Assembly: GCF_000970205.1 (NCBI RefSeq)
Contig: NZ_CP009512.1
Coordinates: 3,596,001 to 3,660,000 of the forward strand
Length of the DNA: 64,000 nt
Reading direction: 5' to 3'
Source: Methanosarcina mazei S-6
Lineage (GTDB): Archaea; Halobacteriota; Methanosarcinia; Methanosarcinales; Methanosarcinaceae
In this document: piece after piece, positions 30,750-40,393 of the stretch
Layout: each line of letters starts with the position of its first letter
Numbering within the stretch: position 1 is the stretch's first letter
Made by a program: the position numbers and the translations under genes
The notes under the pieces: model-generated
The model's database searches: none
What the model saw: only the letters and a program-made list of their open reading frames with translations
Told to the model about the DNA's origin: nothing

Positions 30750-31619
30750 TTAACCTACAAGCCTTATGATACCTATTTTCGGCTCGTAGCACTGCCCCCC
30801 TGCAAGAAGAGAGCGGACGACTTCTTCCACCAGCTCCTCGGGTATACCTCTTGAAACTGCAGCGTCTACAAAAGCGGAATAATCAATTCCTTTGCCTCCT
30901 CCCATTTCCCTGAGCAGTTCAAGTACAAACTCTTTCTGGTCAGCCTTGGCTTCTTCATTATCTTCGGATTCAAGATTAAGAGATTTAAGCCCTTCCCGAA
31001 TAGAAGCCTTTAGCTGCTTTGCAAATTCCTGCGGGGCTCGTTCCCTTTCAAGGGCAATGGAAATCCCTTCGGCAAGCTCTTCGGAAATCCCCCTCTCTAG
31101 CAGGCATTCCCCGAGTATTTCTCCGCGGTATCCGCTTGCAAGTGCATCAGAAAAAGCCTCAAGCCTGTCAGTGGTCTGCTCCGCGGTATCAACAACCCAC
31201 CTGTTGCGTATCTCTTCATCCACTACATTCGCTTCTTCTGCCCTGATAGAAACAAAAACCGAGCCTGGTTCAGGTTCGTAAATCCGGGCTTTTCCCGTGA
31301 GTGCTATGAAAGCAGGTACCTGGACCGTTGAAAAGAAGATAGAAGCATCAGGCTGGAACTGCCCTGCATATACCGTAAAAGCCCCTGTAGGATCAACTAT
31401 CCTGGCTTTCCACATTTCGTTCTGCAAGCCTATGCTGTCAAGTTCCGTAAGCACTCCGACTGCAAAAACGCGGTTGAGAATAAGACCAAGAGGGCTGATA
31501 AGAAGGTTTGGGGATTTTGAGTCGGCTGTTTCGGACGCAGGTCTTTCGGATTTATCAAGTTCCCTGCAGGCTTCAAATTCCTTTGCAAAAACCCTCTTTG
31601 CAATTTCACGTTTAAGCAA
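30750..31619 (-). CDS. RPA-associated protein
   Basis: A 289-residue partner of archaeal replication protein A, from the family encoded next to RPA in euryarchaea. An OB-like domain (FAVGVLTELDSIGLQNEMWKAR to ARIYEPEPGSVFVSIR, about 50-125) is followed by a helical region and a C-terminal winged-helix-like domain (GIDYSAFVDAAVSRGIPEELVEEVV). Its start overlaps the end of the RPA gene by 8 bp, so the two are translationally coupled and likely form a complex on single-stranded DNA. Confidence 0.87.
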   Translation of the reverse strand: MLKREIAKRVFAKEFEACRELDKSERPASETADSKSPNLLISPLGLILNRVFAVGVLTELDSIGLQNEMWKARIVDPTGAFTVYAGQFQPDASIFFSTVQVPAFIALTGKARIYEPEPGSVFVSIRAEEANVVDEEIRNRWVVDTAEQTTDRLEAFSDALASGYRGEILGECLLERGISEELAEGISIALERERAPQEFAKQLKASIREGLKSLNLESEDNEEAKADQKEFVLELLREMGGGKGIDYSAFVDAAVSRGIPEELVEEVVRSLLAGGQCYEPKIGIIRLVG

Positions 31620-32973
31620 AGCTTATCCCTTCCCTGGAAACTTCTGAGCTCTGTTCTCCTTCATCCGGCCCGAGCCTGCGCAGCAGTTCAACAACCCTGA
31701 CAGCAAGATCATCTTCAGGCACCCAGGCATTTTCCGCAACAAAAGAGGCTCCATATTCTCCATTTGAGGAATTCCCGCGAACTGCCAGGTAGCGGCCTGT
31801 AAGGAAACGCCTGAGGTCTTCGTAAACAGCGTCTTTAGAAATGTCGGAAAACATTAGCTGTTCAGCTTCTTCAAGTGTCTTCCCGTATATAATTTCTGCG
31901 AGTTCCCTTGGAAACATAACCGACATCGCCCCTGTACCGTCGTCCAGAACGGCTTTAATCCGCATATCCCTTATGCCCTCCACCCTGCCGTGCACCCTGC
32001 AGTTTGATTTTTGAATGACACGGCTGCATTCGGGACATCGTGAAATTATCCCCGAGCCCGGCCTGACGGAGACGATATTACCTGCAGTAACCACATCGAA
32101 CATGCTGTCCCTTGAGGCTATTTCTTCAATTTTTATAGGGGAAGGGTCTTTTGAAGAGGATTCGAAAGTAAAGGCAAGCTTTTCAGCTTCTTCAGCAGGT
32201 ACTGGAGAGATTCTGGTGCTGCTTATAAAATTAATAGAAGGCATGCCTCTGAACATGCGGATCTGGGCTCCTTCTATCCTGATTATGCTCCCAATATCAA
32301 TTCCGGGGAGTTCAACCCAGGCGGTGAAAGGCAGCCTGGCAGTCTCATCCGCGAGCACACCAGAAATTACTTTTGATTGCTTGCCCCTGACAGGGACTTC
32401 CCTGTGGGAAAGCTGGAGTACACAGGCTGTGGTGCTTACAGAAAAGTCCGCAGAGCCTATTTCAATTAGTTTCTTTAAAGGGGTTTTAGAAAGTTCGGAT
32501 AGCCCTGGAAGGGAAGAGTCGGAAACCCCGGATACCAGGGACTGTTCCCCGATAGAGAGCCTGATCCTGTTCTGCCAGAGGCGGGTATAGGCATTTTTGA
32601 TATTAATTACATCCCCGATAGAGCCCGGAAGTTCTTTCCAGGAAGAAAACATGACAGAACCCGTTTCGTCTGCAAGGATCCCTGTATACAGTTTTGAAGG
32701 CCCGTCCTGAACTCCTTCCTGAGGGCGGAGTGCTTTTTCTCCCATGTCAAGGATCCTGCCCGTTATTTCAAAATTCTTAAGGGAAGCTGAAAGGTCCTTT
32801 ACTTTCAGGATTTTCCTTTTCCCACCAAACTTGCGGAGTATAGTCTCCTTTGCAACCTCAGGCGAAACGCGAAAAGCAAGAAGCTTATAAAATTCTGCCC
32901 TTATGCCGGTTTTTTCAAGATCTCCAAGCGCCCTGGTTAGCTCTTCAAGATGGGGCGCAATTTTCTCGTCCAT
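31612..32973 (-). CDS. rpa: Replication protein A (single-stranded DNA-binding)
   Basis: A 453-residue euryarchaeal RPA with repeated OB folds. Two similar repeats stand out: ITGRILDMGEKALRPQ to TAWKELPG-like SSWKELPGSIGDVINIKNAY, and SGVLADETARLPFTAWVELPG. A zinc-finger domain with CPECSRVIQKSNCRVHG is in the C-terminal third. It binds single-stranded DNA in replication and repair. ATG 32973 follows GGAGG; an 11-residue longer frame is unlikely. It resembles the zinc-finger RPA paralogues of Methanosarcina; which paralogue is not assigned. Confidence 0.92.
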   Translation of the reverse strand: MDEKIAPHLEELTRALGDLEKTGIRAEFYKLLAFRVSPEVAKETILRKFGGKRKILKVKDLSASLKNFEITGRILDMGEKALRPQEGVQDGPSKLYTGILADETGSVMFSSWKELPGSIGDVINIKNAYTRLWQNRIRLSIGEQSLVSGVSDSSLPGLSELSKTPLKKLIEIGSADFSVSTTACVLQLSHREVPVRGKQSKVISGVLADETARLPFTAWVELPGIDIGSIIRIEGAQIRMFRGMPSINFISSTRISPVPAEEAEKLAFTFESSSKDPSPIKIEEIASRDSMFDVVTAGNIVSVRPGSGIISRCPECSRVIQKSNCRVHGRVEGIRDMRIKAVLDDGTGAMSVMFPRELAEIIYGKTLEEAEQLMFSDISKDAVYEDLRRFLTGRYLAVRGNSSNGEYGASFVAENAWVPEDDLAVRVVELLRRLGPDEGEQSSEVSREGISFA

Positions 32974-33006
32974 TTTAAGCCTCCATTTCAGACAATAATA
33001 AAACAA

Positions 33007-33414
33007 TTCAGATATAAGGTTTTTAGGTTTTAAGGATTTTAGATTTCAAGAGTTTTAACCTTTAATCTGGAGCTGTTTTAGCCTTTAATCTGAAGCTCCG
33101 GTTTTGTAAGTTGCCCCCGGCAGCCGCCTGATCCAGACCAGCAAGCTATTTTAGTCTTTCAACCCCAGCTTTTCAAGAATAATTGTTCAGAATTTAGAGT
33201 CCCAAAAATATATCATTTCAAACGAATCTTTTTTCTAATAAAATATTGAAAGAATAATCTCTGAAAAATAAACGTGATTCATTTATGAAAAATAGATAAG
33301 ACCCTTTCCTGGAAAAAGGATGAAATGAGAAAAATAGAAGATTAAAGGCTTTTAAAAAGATAAGATAAAACAAAGAGATTGTAAAGAAATGGAAGAGTAA
33401 AAGGGGAACTAAAT
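33007..33414. other. Divergent spacer between RPA and surface-protein genes
   Basis: About 400 AT-rich bp hold the promoters of both flanking operons. Imperfect direct repeats of TTTTARCCTTTAATCTGRAGC (33052-33095) are visible. No gene was found. Confidence 0.5.
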
Positions 33415-34518
33415 ATGAAAAATATAAAAGAAAAGGGCTCACAGGCATTAAAAATTACAGCAACTGTCTTTATTCTGGCAGTTATATGCATGTCTTCTGC
33501 CGCTTCTGCAGCAAACCTGCATGTAGACCCTGAAGCAGAAGAAGGCTATACTACAATTCAGGCTGCCGTAGATGCTGCAAATGCAGGGGACACTATATTT
33601 GTAAGCCCGGGAACTTATGTTGAAAACCTCAAAATAGACAAACAGGTAAGAATCTGGTCTGACTCGAGAAACCCTGAAAATACGATTGTAAGGCCGTCTG
33701 ACCCTGCAGAAAGTCCCGTAGAAATAACCGGGGAAAGGGTAACTTTCAGCGGTTTTGGGGTAGAGGACTCGGAAAAAGCAGGGATTTTACTGTCAGGAGC
33801 TACCAGCTGTTTTATCAATAATAACAGAGCGCAAAATTCAAAATACGGGATTCTCCTGCAGGATGCAGAGAGTAATAACATAAACGGGAACGTAATAACC
33901 CTGAACGAAGCAGGATTAAGGCTCGAAAGCTCCAGATCAAACACTATTCAGGACAACCTTATTGCTTATAACTACGGGCCAGGAATCTCCCTTGAGGAAA
34001 GCAGCAGGAACATTTTCTTTAATAACTATTTTAAAAACGCCGAAAACATTGAAGAGAACGCCGCAAATGCAGACAACACCTGGCAGAGCACCCTGACAGT
34101 CAAAAGAAACCTTATAAGGGGGCCCTATATAGGCGGGAACTTCTGGGCAGACATTGAAGGCACAGGTTACAGCGAGACCTGCGAGGATAAAAACAGCAAT
34201 GGGATATGTGACGCCTCATACACGTTAAATGGAGGCGGGTCCGATAACTCTCCGCTTTTCCCTAAAGTTCCCAGCGCTGTCACTGCCCTTGAAAACAAAC
34301 TGGATGCCGAAGCTTATGAACTGGGCATGGAAACCAGAGGCGTGGAAGTAAATGAGACTGAAAACCCCGCGGGCGAGCAGACAGGAGAAAACGGACCAGA
34401 AGGGGAAGAAAATAAAACTGCTGAAACAGAAGCTTCTGAAAACGGCACCCCGGCACCGGGAATCGGGTTTGCAATAATGGCAGCCGGAGCGGCTTATTTC
34501 CTGAAGAGGAGAAAGTAA
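33415..34518 (+). CDS. Surface-anchored right-handed beta-helix (NosD-like) protein
   Basis: A 367-residue secreted protein. A signal peptide (about 1-32, ending SSAASAA) precedes a pectate-lyase-like beta-helix: YTTIQAAVDAANAGDTIFV, then short repeats such as SKYGILLQDAESNNINGN and SRSNTIQDNLIAYN typical of NosD/CASH domains. An acidic Glu/Thr/Asn stalk (about 300-345) leads to the C-terminal PAPGIGFAIMAAGAAYFLKRRK, a PGF-CTERM-like sorting tail with basic end. It probably sits in the cell envelope. No enzymatic residues are assigned. AGGGGAA lies before the ATG. Confidence 0.87.
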   Translation: MKNIKEKGSQALKITATVFILAVICMSSAASAANLHVDPEAEEGYTTIQAAVDAANAGDTIFVSPGTYVENLKIDKQVRIWSDSRNPENTIVRPSDPAESPVEITGERVTFSGFGVEDSEKAGILLSGATSCFINNNRAQNSKYGILLQDAESNNINGNVITLNEAGLRLESSRSNTIQDNLIAYNYGPGISLEESSRNIFFNNYFKNAENIEENAANADNTWQSTLTVKRNLIRGPYIGGNFWADIEGTGYSETCEDKNSNGICDASYTLNGGGSDNSPLFPKVPSAVTALENKLDAEAYELGMETRGVEVNETENPAGEQTGENGPEGEENKTAETEASENGTPAPGIGFAIMAAGAAYFLKRRK

Positions 34519-34591
34519 CTGAAATAAAAGACAGGAAAAAAGAGATAGAAAGAAAAGAACGGGCAGTTTTCTGTCCGTTTTCTTTCCCTGA

Positions 34592-36307
34592 TCATTTGTG
34601 AGCAAAGTACGCCACGACATTTTCTCCGTCTACGGCGTCGATCCTGCAGAAACCGAAGCGTTCAAACTGGACAATATTATCAAGCTCGGTCTCGATCCCG
34701 CGTTCTCCTGTCCCTTCGATATCGCCCTCTGGCCCGCAGACTTTCACAGGAATTCCATCAACCGGCACCCAGTGGATGATTTTTCCTTTTGCTTTTTTGA
34801 GGTCTTCGAGAGAGGTTTCGGAGCGCTTAACCCGCAGCGGGGAAAGGGAAGTAATTTCAACGTTGCAGAGATCTTTTAAGCGGAGGACAGAACCTACATT
34901 GAGCTTTTCAATGTCCTCGGCACAGACAAGAACCTTATTTTCGATAGAGATTTCCCTCATTCCTCTTGCATGGTCTGTTGGGTGACGGGGGACCTTTGCG
35001 ACCACAGGTTTCATACCTTCAATTTCAAGCTCCACAGGGTTCCAGACAAAGAAATAGCGGTTTGCAACCGGGTCCACGATTTTGCGGTTCTCGGCATAAA
35101 GAGATTCCATGCTGATGCTCACATCGGTCATCCCGACTCCCATTTCTATCATGAACTTTTTGAGAGCTTCAGCCCTAATTCCACGGCGCCTGATTGCCCT
35201 TATTGTCGGCAGGCGGGGGTCGTCCCAGCCGCTGTATTCTCCGGATTCGATAGCTTTACGCAGGGTACTTGTGCTGAACTTTCCGAACTCATGGATCTTT
35301 ACCCTGCCCCAGTGAGTTGTTTTCGGGTATGTCCAGCCGAAGTATTTGTAAATGTATGTCTGCCGTTTTTCACTGTCGATAAGGTCTTTACCCCGGATGA
35401 TGTGGGTCATACCGAGCTCGTGGTCTTCGATAGCACCTGCAAAGTCCAGAAGGGGCCAGACGATGTATTTATTTCCAATCTCAGGGCGTGGGTGGGACAT
35501 TTTTCTAATCCTGAATGCTCCCCAGTCCCGAAGTGCAGGGTCTTTGTGCTCTATATCGGTCTTTATGCGCAGAACAGCCTGCTGGTCTTCATATTCTCCG
35601 GCAAGCATCTTTTCCCAGTGCATAAGGTTTTCTTCAGGGTCTGTGTCCCTGTGAGGGCAGGCCTTTTTGGAGTCTTTTAACCTTTTGAAGTCTTCTCCTT
35701 TACAGAAACAGACATAGGCTTTTCCCATCTCAATCAGTTTTCTTGCATAATCGTAATAAATCGGGAAACGGTCAGAGGCACGTACAACCTGGTCAGGCAC
35801 AACCCCGAGCCATTTAAAGTCGTCCATGTACCAGTCATAGGCTTCGAGCATGGGACGCTTTATATCAGGGTCAGTGTCATCAAAGCGCAGGATAAACTTT
35901 CCTTTATACACTTTTACATACTCGGAATTGACAACCATTCCCCTTGAACTTCCCAGGGTTGCGGGTCCGTTGGGATTTGGGGCAAAGCGCATTACAACCT
36001 TACCGGTTTCGGCTCCCTCAAGAGGTTTTAAGCCTTTGTCAGGCTCTTTCTTTACACTCAGAGCCTCTATAAGCTCGGGAGCGATTTCCGACAGGCGGGC
36101 TTCCCAGGCTTCAGGGTTTCCTTTAGCAATTTCTGAAACTATATTTTCAAGGGCAGCAGATACCCCGCTGGGGTCAGCCCTCAACTGGGGACATTCCCCC
36201 ATAACTTTACCCATAACAGCTTTGGGCTGTGGGGCTTTTCCGTATTTTACAGCATTTTGAAGAGCGTATTTTTCAATTATTTTAATATCTTCAGGACTTA
36301 AGGTCAT
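34592..36307 (-). CDS. gltX: Glutamyl-tRNA synthetase, archaeal type
   Basis: A 571-residue class I synthetase that charges tRNA-Glu. The ATP motif corresponding to HIGH is in FAPNPNGPATLGSSRGMV (about 108-125), and the KMSKS counterpart is in EFGKFSTSTLRKAI (about 347). An N-terminal helical extension and a C-terminal beta-barrel mark the archaeal/GlnRS-like form. Glu-tRNA is also the substrate of HemA at 43.2-44.5 kb. GGAGAAT precedes the ATG. Confidence 0.97.
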   Translation of the reverse strand: MTLSPEDIKIIEKYALQNAVKYGKAPQPKAVMGKVMGECPQLRADPSGVSAALENIVSEIAKGNPEAWEARLSEIAPELIEALSVKKEPDKGLKPLEGAETGKVVMRFAPNPNGPATLGSSRGMVVNSEYVKVYKGKFILRFDDTDPDIKRPMLEAYDWYMDDFKWLGVVPDQVVRASDRFPIYYDYARKLIEMGKAYVCFCKGEDFKRLKDSKKACPHRDTDPEENLMHWEKMLAGEYEDQQAVLRIKTDIEHKDPALRDWGAFRIRKMSHPRPEIGNKYIVWPLLDFAGAIEDHELGMTHIIRGKDLIDSEKRQTYIYKYFGWTYPKTTHWGRVKIHEFGKFSTSTLRKAIESGEYSGWDDPRLPTIRAIRRRGIRAEALKKFMIEMGVGMTDVSISMESLYAENRKIVDPVANRYFFVWNPVELEIEGMKPVVAKVPRHPTDHARGMREISIENKVLVCAEDIEKLNVGSVLRLKDLCNVEITSLSPLRVKRSETSLEDLKKAKGKIIHWVPVDGIPVKVCGPEGDIEGTGERGIETELDNIVQFERFGFCRIDAVDGENVVAYFAHK

Positions 36308-36540
36308 AGAAAATTCTCCAGAAATAAACCTTGATTAAATCTTAATCGGAGGCGATAAGAATATCATAAATTTTAACTGAATGGATAATCCGCACAGAGG
36401 TGGACAGTCCCCGATATATTGAAAGGGACAATTGCGGAAAAACATGTAAATTGGGTTATAAAAAGTCACCGAAGCCAGGAACTCCAGAGAAAGAGCCTGA
36501 GAGCAAAAATCGTTCGGAAAGGACTTTCAGGTAAATGCCT

Positions 36541-36846
36541 TTACTTCGGGATAGAAGCTTCAATCTCCCTTATCCGGGACACTTTTTCATCAATCTTACT
36601 AACTTCCTGTTCGAAGTTCTGCAGGAATTTATGGACAGCATCCCCGGGAACAGCTCCCTGAGCTGAAGGTTTTATAAGATTTGCCTGTTCAAGGACTCGA
36701 AGGGAATAACGCACCTTATGGTTCTGCATCCCGGTAACCTCTGCAAGTTTAAGGATTCCTATGGGGCCTTCTTCAATTACCTTTTTGAGCACGATCAGGT
36801 GGCGCTCCGTAAGTTCAAGTTCGGTTGCAATATTCTCGAGCAGCAT
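36541..36846 (-). CDS. Winged-helix DNA-binding protein
   Basis: A 101-residue protein. Residues about 14-62 form a winged helix (HLIVLKKVIEEGPIGILKL, VTGMQNHKVRYSLRVLEQANL), and the C-terminal 30 residues are a charged coiled coil. It is a likely transcription regulator. The start codon overlaps the stop of the FAA hydrolase gene by one base (TGATG), so the pair is coupled. The target is unknown. Confidence 0.8.
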   Translation of the reverse strand: MLLENIATELELTERHLIVLKKVIEEGPIGILKLAEVTGMQNHKVRYSLRVLEQANLIKPSAQGAVPGDAVHKFLQNFEQEVSKIDEKVSRIREIEASIPK

Positions 36847-37580
36847 CAGACAACCTCGTTTCTAAGTGTTCCTATACCCTGGACCTCGACTTCCACTGTG
36901 TCCCCCCTGTGGAGCTCTCCAACTCCAGAGGGTGTTCCTGTAGCTATAACGTCTCCCACTTCCAGGGTCATAATTTCGGTGATGAACTCAATAAGGTAGG
37001 GAATGTCAAAAATTAAGTTTGAAGTGCTTGAGGACTGTTTTGTTTCCCCGTTTACCCTGCAGGAAATCTTTGCATCGGAGATATCAAATTCTTCCGTAGA
37101 TACTATATAGGGCCCGAGGGCTGCAAAGGTATCAAAGCTCTTTGCCCTTGTCCACTGTCCGTCTTTTCTCTGGAGGTCACGTGCGGTCACGTCATTAAAA
37201 CAGGTATATCCTGCAATGACATCCTCGGCTTTTTCGGCTGAAATGTTTTTACAGCGCTTTCCGATAACGACTGCAAGCTCGGCTTCAAAGTCCACCCTTG
37301 TACTGGATGCAGGGTAAATGATCTTGTCCCCATGCCCTATAACCGCAGAAGGAGGCTTTAAAAAAAGGACAGGGGATTCAGGGATTTCCATAGAAAACTC
37401 TTCAGCATGATCCTTATAATTCAGGCCGACACAGACAATTTTAGAAGGGAAGGAAGGGGGCAGAACGCGAAGTTCCGAAAGTTCAAACGTCCCGGCAGAG
37501 GTCCCTCCATTGGGATAAACACGCCCACCTTCAATTTCTCCATAAAAAATGGTATCTCCTGACCTGAACCTACCAATCAT
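36846..37580 (-). CDS. Fumarylacetoacetate hydrolase family protein
   Basis: A 244-residue FAH-fold metal-dependent hydrolase or isomerase/decarboxylase. It has NYKDHAEEFSMEIPESPVLFLKP, the metal-binding VDFEAELAVVIGKRCKN with the ExE pair, DVTARDLQRKDGQWTRAKSFDTFAALGP, and the C-terminal DVIATGTPSGVGELHRGD. Archaeal members are of uncertain substrate (acylpyruvate or oxaloacetate-type). It is 77 bp downstream of pyrK. Confidence 0.9.
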   Translation of the reverse strand: MIGRFRSGDTIFYGEIEGGRVYPNGGTSAGTFELSELRVLPPSFPSKIVCVGLNYKDHAEEFSMEIPESPVLFLKPPSAVIGHGDKIIYPASSTRVDFEAELAVVIGKRCKNISAEKAEDVIAGYTCFNDVTARDLQRKDGQWTRAKSFDTFAALGPYIVSTEEFDISDAKISCRVNGETKQSSSTSNLIFDIPYLIEFITEIMTLEVGDVIATGTPSGVGELHRGDTVEVEVQGIGTLRNEVV

Positions 37581-37657
37581 ATCTTCGCCTTCCTTATCCT
37601 ATTTTTGCGGGTCTTTCACTCCGCTTTCTTTCATTTTTTAAGAGGATATATCCAAAC

Positions 37658-38437
37658 TTAAATTTTAACTCTTCGCCCGCTGGCGTCCCGTGAGTATTTC
37701 CCGAGCTCGGAACCTATGAGCTGAGTGCCGGAAAACACAGGCCCGTCCTTGCAGACCCTGAGGCCGGACCTGTCTATGCAGCACGCCCCGCATACCCCGA
37801 TACCGCATTTGAAATAACGGTGAAGGCTGAACTCTGATTTTTCCAGCACTTCTCTCTCTTCAAGGAACCTGAAAACCGAAGCCATCATTATTTCAGGTCC
37901 GCAGACCGCAATTCTGTCATAGGATGTAACATCAAGGTTTTTGAGTACATCAGTCACAAACCCTTTAAATCCTTTTGAACCGTCATCAGTAGACACATAA
38001 ACAGTTCCGAGAGCTTCGAAACGACCTTCAAAAAGCAGGTGCTCTTCACTCCGTGCCCCGAGAACGGTATTCACTTCCGCACCTGCCGCAAAAGCTGCTT
38101 CGGCATACGGTGAAAGAGGAGCAGCTCCGACCCCGCCAGCTATAATAAGAACCTTTTCTCCTTTTGCAGGAAGGGTAAAACCTTTTCCAAAAGGACCCCT
38201 TAGCCCGAAAGAGTCTCCTTCTTTTAACTCAAAGAGCTTTGAAGTCGCCTCTCCCACTTTCTGGACGGTTATGGAATTATTTCTTGAGAGCCCCATGGGA
38301 ACCTCATCCACACCCCTGACCCAGACCATTACAAACTGGCCCGGCTCCATATCCTCAAATTTGTGGTCAAAGAAAAAAGTCCTGATCAGAGGGGATTCTT
38401 CAATTATCTGTGTTATGGTAGCATTAAGAGGAAGCAT
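37658..38437 (-). CDS. pyrK: Dihydroorotate dehydrogenase electron-transfer subunit
   Basis: A 259-residue flavoprotein that passes electrons between PyrD and NAD(P) in pyrimidine synthesis. It has an FAD region ([26 protein letters not shown]), an NAD-binding [18 protein letters not shown], and a C-terminal 2Fe-2S site with cysteines in [24 protein letters not shown]. Its start overlaps the pyrD stop by one base, as expected for subunits made together. Confidence 0.96.
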   Translation of the reverse strand: MLPLNATITQIIEESPLIRTFFFDHKFEDMEPGQFVMVWVRGVDEVPMGLSRNNSITVQKVGEATSKLFELKEGDSFGLRGPFGKGFTLPAKGEKVLIIAGGVGAAPLSPYAEAAFAAGAEVNTVLGARSEEHLLFEGRFEALGTVYVSTDDGSKGFKGFVTDVLKNLDVTSYDRIAVCGPEIMMASVFRFLEEREVLEKSEFSLHRYFKCGIGVCGACCIDRSGLRVCKDGPVFSGTQLIGSELGKYSRDASGRRVKI

Positions 38438-39342
38438 CAGACCATCTCGTGGGCAAGCCCTGTAATTTTCTTTATATCAGAATAGCCTTTTCTTTTGAGG
38501 AAAGCTTCTATTCCTTTGCCTATTTCAGAGAATATACCTACCCTGTCATATACCGCAGACCCAACCTGAACAGCGGCTGCACCTGCCATTATCATTTCCA
38601 CAGCGTCTTCCCAGGAAGAAACTCCTCCCACGCCGATTACCGGGATTTCCAGGGCAGTGAAAAGGTCATAAACACATTTTACTGCTACGGGCTTAACAGC
38701 TTTTCCCGAAAGCCCTCCTGAACGGTTTCCAAGCACAGGGTACCCGGATTCAATGTCAATAGCCATTCCCTTTACCGTGTTGATCGCAACAACGGCGTCC
38801 GCGCCCCCGGACTCGGCTGCATTTCCAATGCATGTAATGTCCGCAACATTGGGAGTCAGCTTGACCCAGACAGGTACATTGACAACATCCTTTACCGCCG
38901 CCGTAACTGCTTCAACGAGGCAGGGGTTGGAACCTATTGCAGCCCCGTAACCCTCTGCATGGGGGCAGCTCACGTTAAGTTCGAAAGCATCGGGCTTTGC
39001 CGGGAGCAGCCCCTCTGCAACTTCAGCGAATTCGGAAGGGGTGCCCCCGAAAATGCTTGCAATTACCGGAGCATCAGAGTTTTCTTTTGCAAACTCCAGC
39101 TCCTGGAGGAAGCCGGGATAGGAAGGGTTTGGAAGCCCCATGGCATTTAAAAAGCCGCAGTCCAGCTCAATCATGCTCGGGTTTGGATGACCGGTTTTGG
39201 GAGCAGGACCTATGGATTTGGTCACAACTGCACCAGCTCCCCCTTCACGTGCGACCCTGCAGAGGGAAGCCCCGGTTGTCCCGAGCACCCCGGCTGCAAG
39301 AATAGTGGGATTTTTTAATTTAAGTCCGGTAAGAGTATACAT
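38437..39342 (-). CDS. pyrD: Dihydroorotate dehydrogenase, catalytic subunit (class 1B)
   Basis: A 301-residue FMN enzyme that oxidises dihydroorotate to orotate. It has [32 protein letters not shown], the active-site region [13 protein letters not shown] with the class 1B catalytic Cys, and [29 protein letters not shown] for the FMN phosphate. ATG 39342 has GGAG eight bases upstream; an in-frame extension of 14 residues is not conserved and would overlap hemC. The partner gene is pyrK. Confidence 0.96.
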   Translation of the reverse strand: MYTLTGLKLKNPTILAAGVLGTTGASLCRVAREGGAGAVVTKSIGPAPKTGHPNPSMIELDCGFLNAMGLPNPSYPGFLQELEFAKENSDAPVIASIFGGTPSEFAEVAEGLLPAKPDAFELNVSCPHAEGYGAAIGSNPCLVEAVTAAVKDVVNVPVWVKLTPNVADITCIGNAAESGGADAVVAINTVKGMAIDIESGYPVLGNRSGGLSGKAVKPVAVKCVYDLFTALEIPVIGVGGVSSWEDAVEMIMAGAAAVQVGSAVYDRVGIFSEIGKGIEAFLKRKGYSDIKKITGLAHEMV

Positions 39343-39380
39343 TAAATAACTCCGTTTCCTGCCCGCAGGCAGTTTCTGCA

Positions 39381-40331
39381 TCAATAATCACAGGAATTTT
39401 CGGAATCGGCACCTCTGGAAATCTGAAGGAGCGCTTCCTCAGCAAGTCTCCTTCCGCCCATCTCCACGAGTCTGTGCCCGAGTTCCCTGGCTTTCTCAAT
39501 TCCTCCGCGCAGGGGGATAAATTCGTCGATCCTGATAGCTTCCCTGCCGTCAAGAGAAAGGACTTCAGCCCGGACATGGATCTCCTGCCTGTCAGGTGTA
39601 ATTTCAGCATACGAACCCACAGGAGTTGTACATCCCCCTCCGAGCTCGGCGATAAGGATGCGTTCGATTTCGGTAACAATCCTGCTCTCGGTATGGTCAA
39701 GCATGGAAACTGCGGCTTCAGCTTCAGTGCCTTCTCTTGTTACCACTGCAACCGTGCCCTGGTTAGGAGAAGGGCAGAAAAAGTCAGGGGAAAGGATTTC
39801 CCCTTCAATCTCCCAGCCCATGCGTTCAAGACCTGCCTTCGCGAGCATAATCCCGTCATACTGACCTTCCCTGAGTTTTCTGAGCCTTGTGTCGATATTG
39901 CCTCTGAGGTTCTGGGTAATAATGTCAGGCCTGTACCTCCTGATCTGGGCAGTCCTTCTCAGGGAACTTGTGCCTATAATTGACTGTTCAGGAAGCTCGT
40001 CAAGCGGAGTCCCGTCGTATGTGAGCAGAATATCAAAAGGTGTGTCCCTCTTCAGGACAGCAACGGTGGGAATCGCTTTAGGACGGATTGTGGGCATGTC
40101 CTTCATGGAATGGACTGCGATATCTATTTCCCCTGCAAGCATGACATCATCCAGTTCCCGGACAAAAGCCCCGACTCCTCCGGATACGGCGTGCAGAGGG
40201 CGGTCAGTAAACCGGTCACCGCTGGTTTTTATAATCTTAATACTGGTTTCAACGCCTTTTTCTTTAAGGAGGCGTGCAACATTCTCGGTCTGGGCAAGCG
40301 CAAGCTGGCTGCCCCGGGTACCTATTATCAT
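39381..40331 (-). CDS. hemC: Hydroxymethylbilane synthase (porphobilinogen deaminase)
   Basis: A 316-residue enzyme that polymerises four porphobilinogens into hydroxymethylbilane. IIGTRGSQLALAQTENVARLL opens it, HSMKDMPT and GTSSLRRTAQIR are active-site loops, and the cysteine that carries the dipyrromethane cofactor is in ELGGGCTTPVGSYAE. It is the last tetrapyrrole gene of this minus-strand run, with pyrD 38 bp on. Confidence 0.97.
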   Translation of the reverse strand: MIIGTRGSQLALAQTENVARLLKEKGVETSIKIIKTSGDRFTDRPLHAVSGGVGAFVRELDDVMLAGEIDIAVHSMKDMPTIRPKAIPTVAVLKRDTPFDILLTYDGTPLDELPEQSIIGTSSLRRTAQIRRYRPDIITQNLRGNIDTRLRKLREGQYDGIMLAKAGLERMGWEIEGEILSPDFFCPSPNQGTVAVVTREGTEAEAAVSMLDHTESRIVTEIERILIAELGGGCTTPVGSYAEITPDRQEIHVRAEVLSLDGREAIRIDEFIPLRGGIEKARELGHRLVEMGGRRLAEEALLQISRGADSENSCDY

Positions 40332-40393
40332 GTGGAATCCTCAAACGTTTTAAAACATAAATCTGAAAGACAAATCCTCAGGAACGTAAGCCC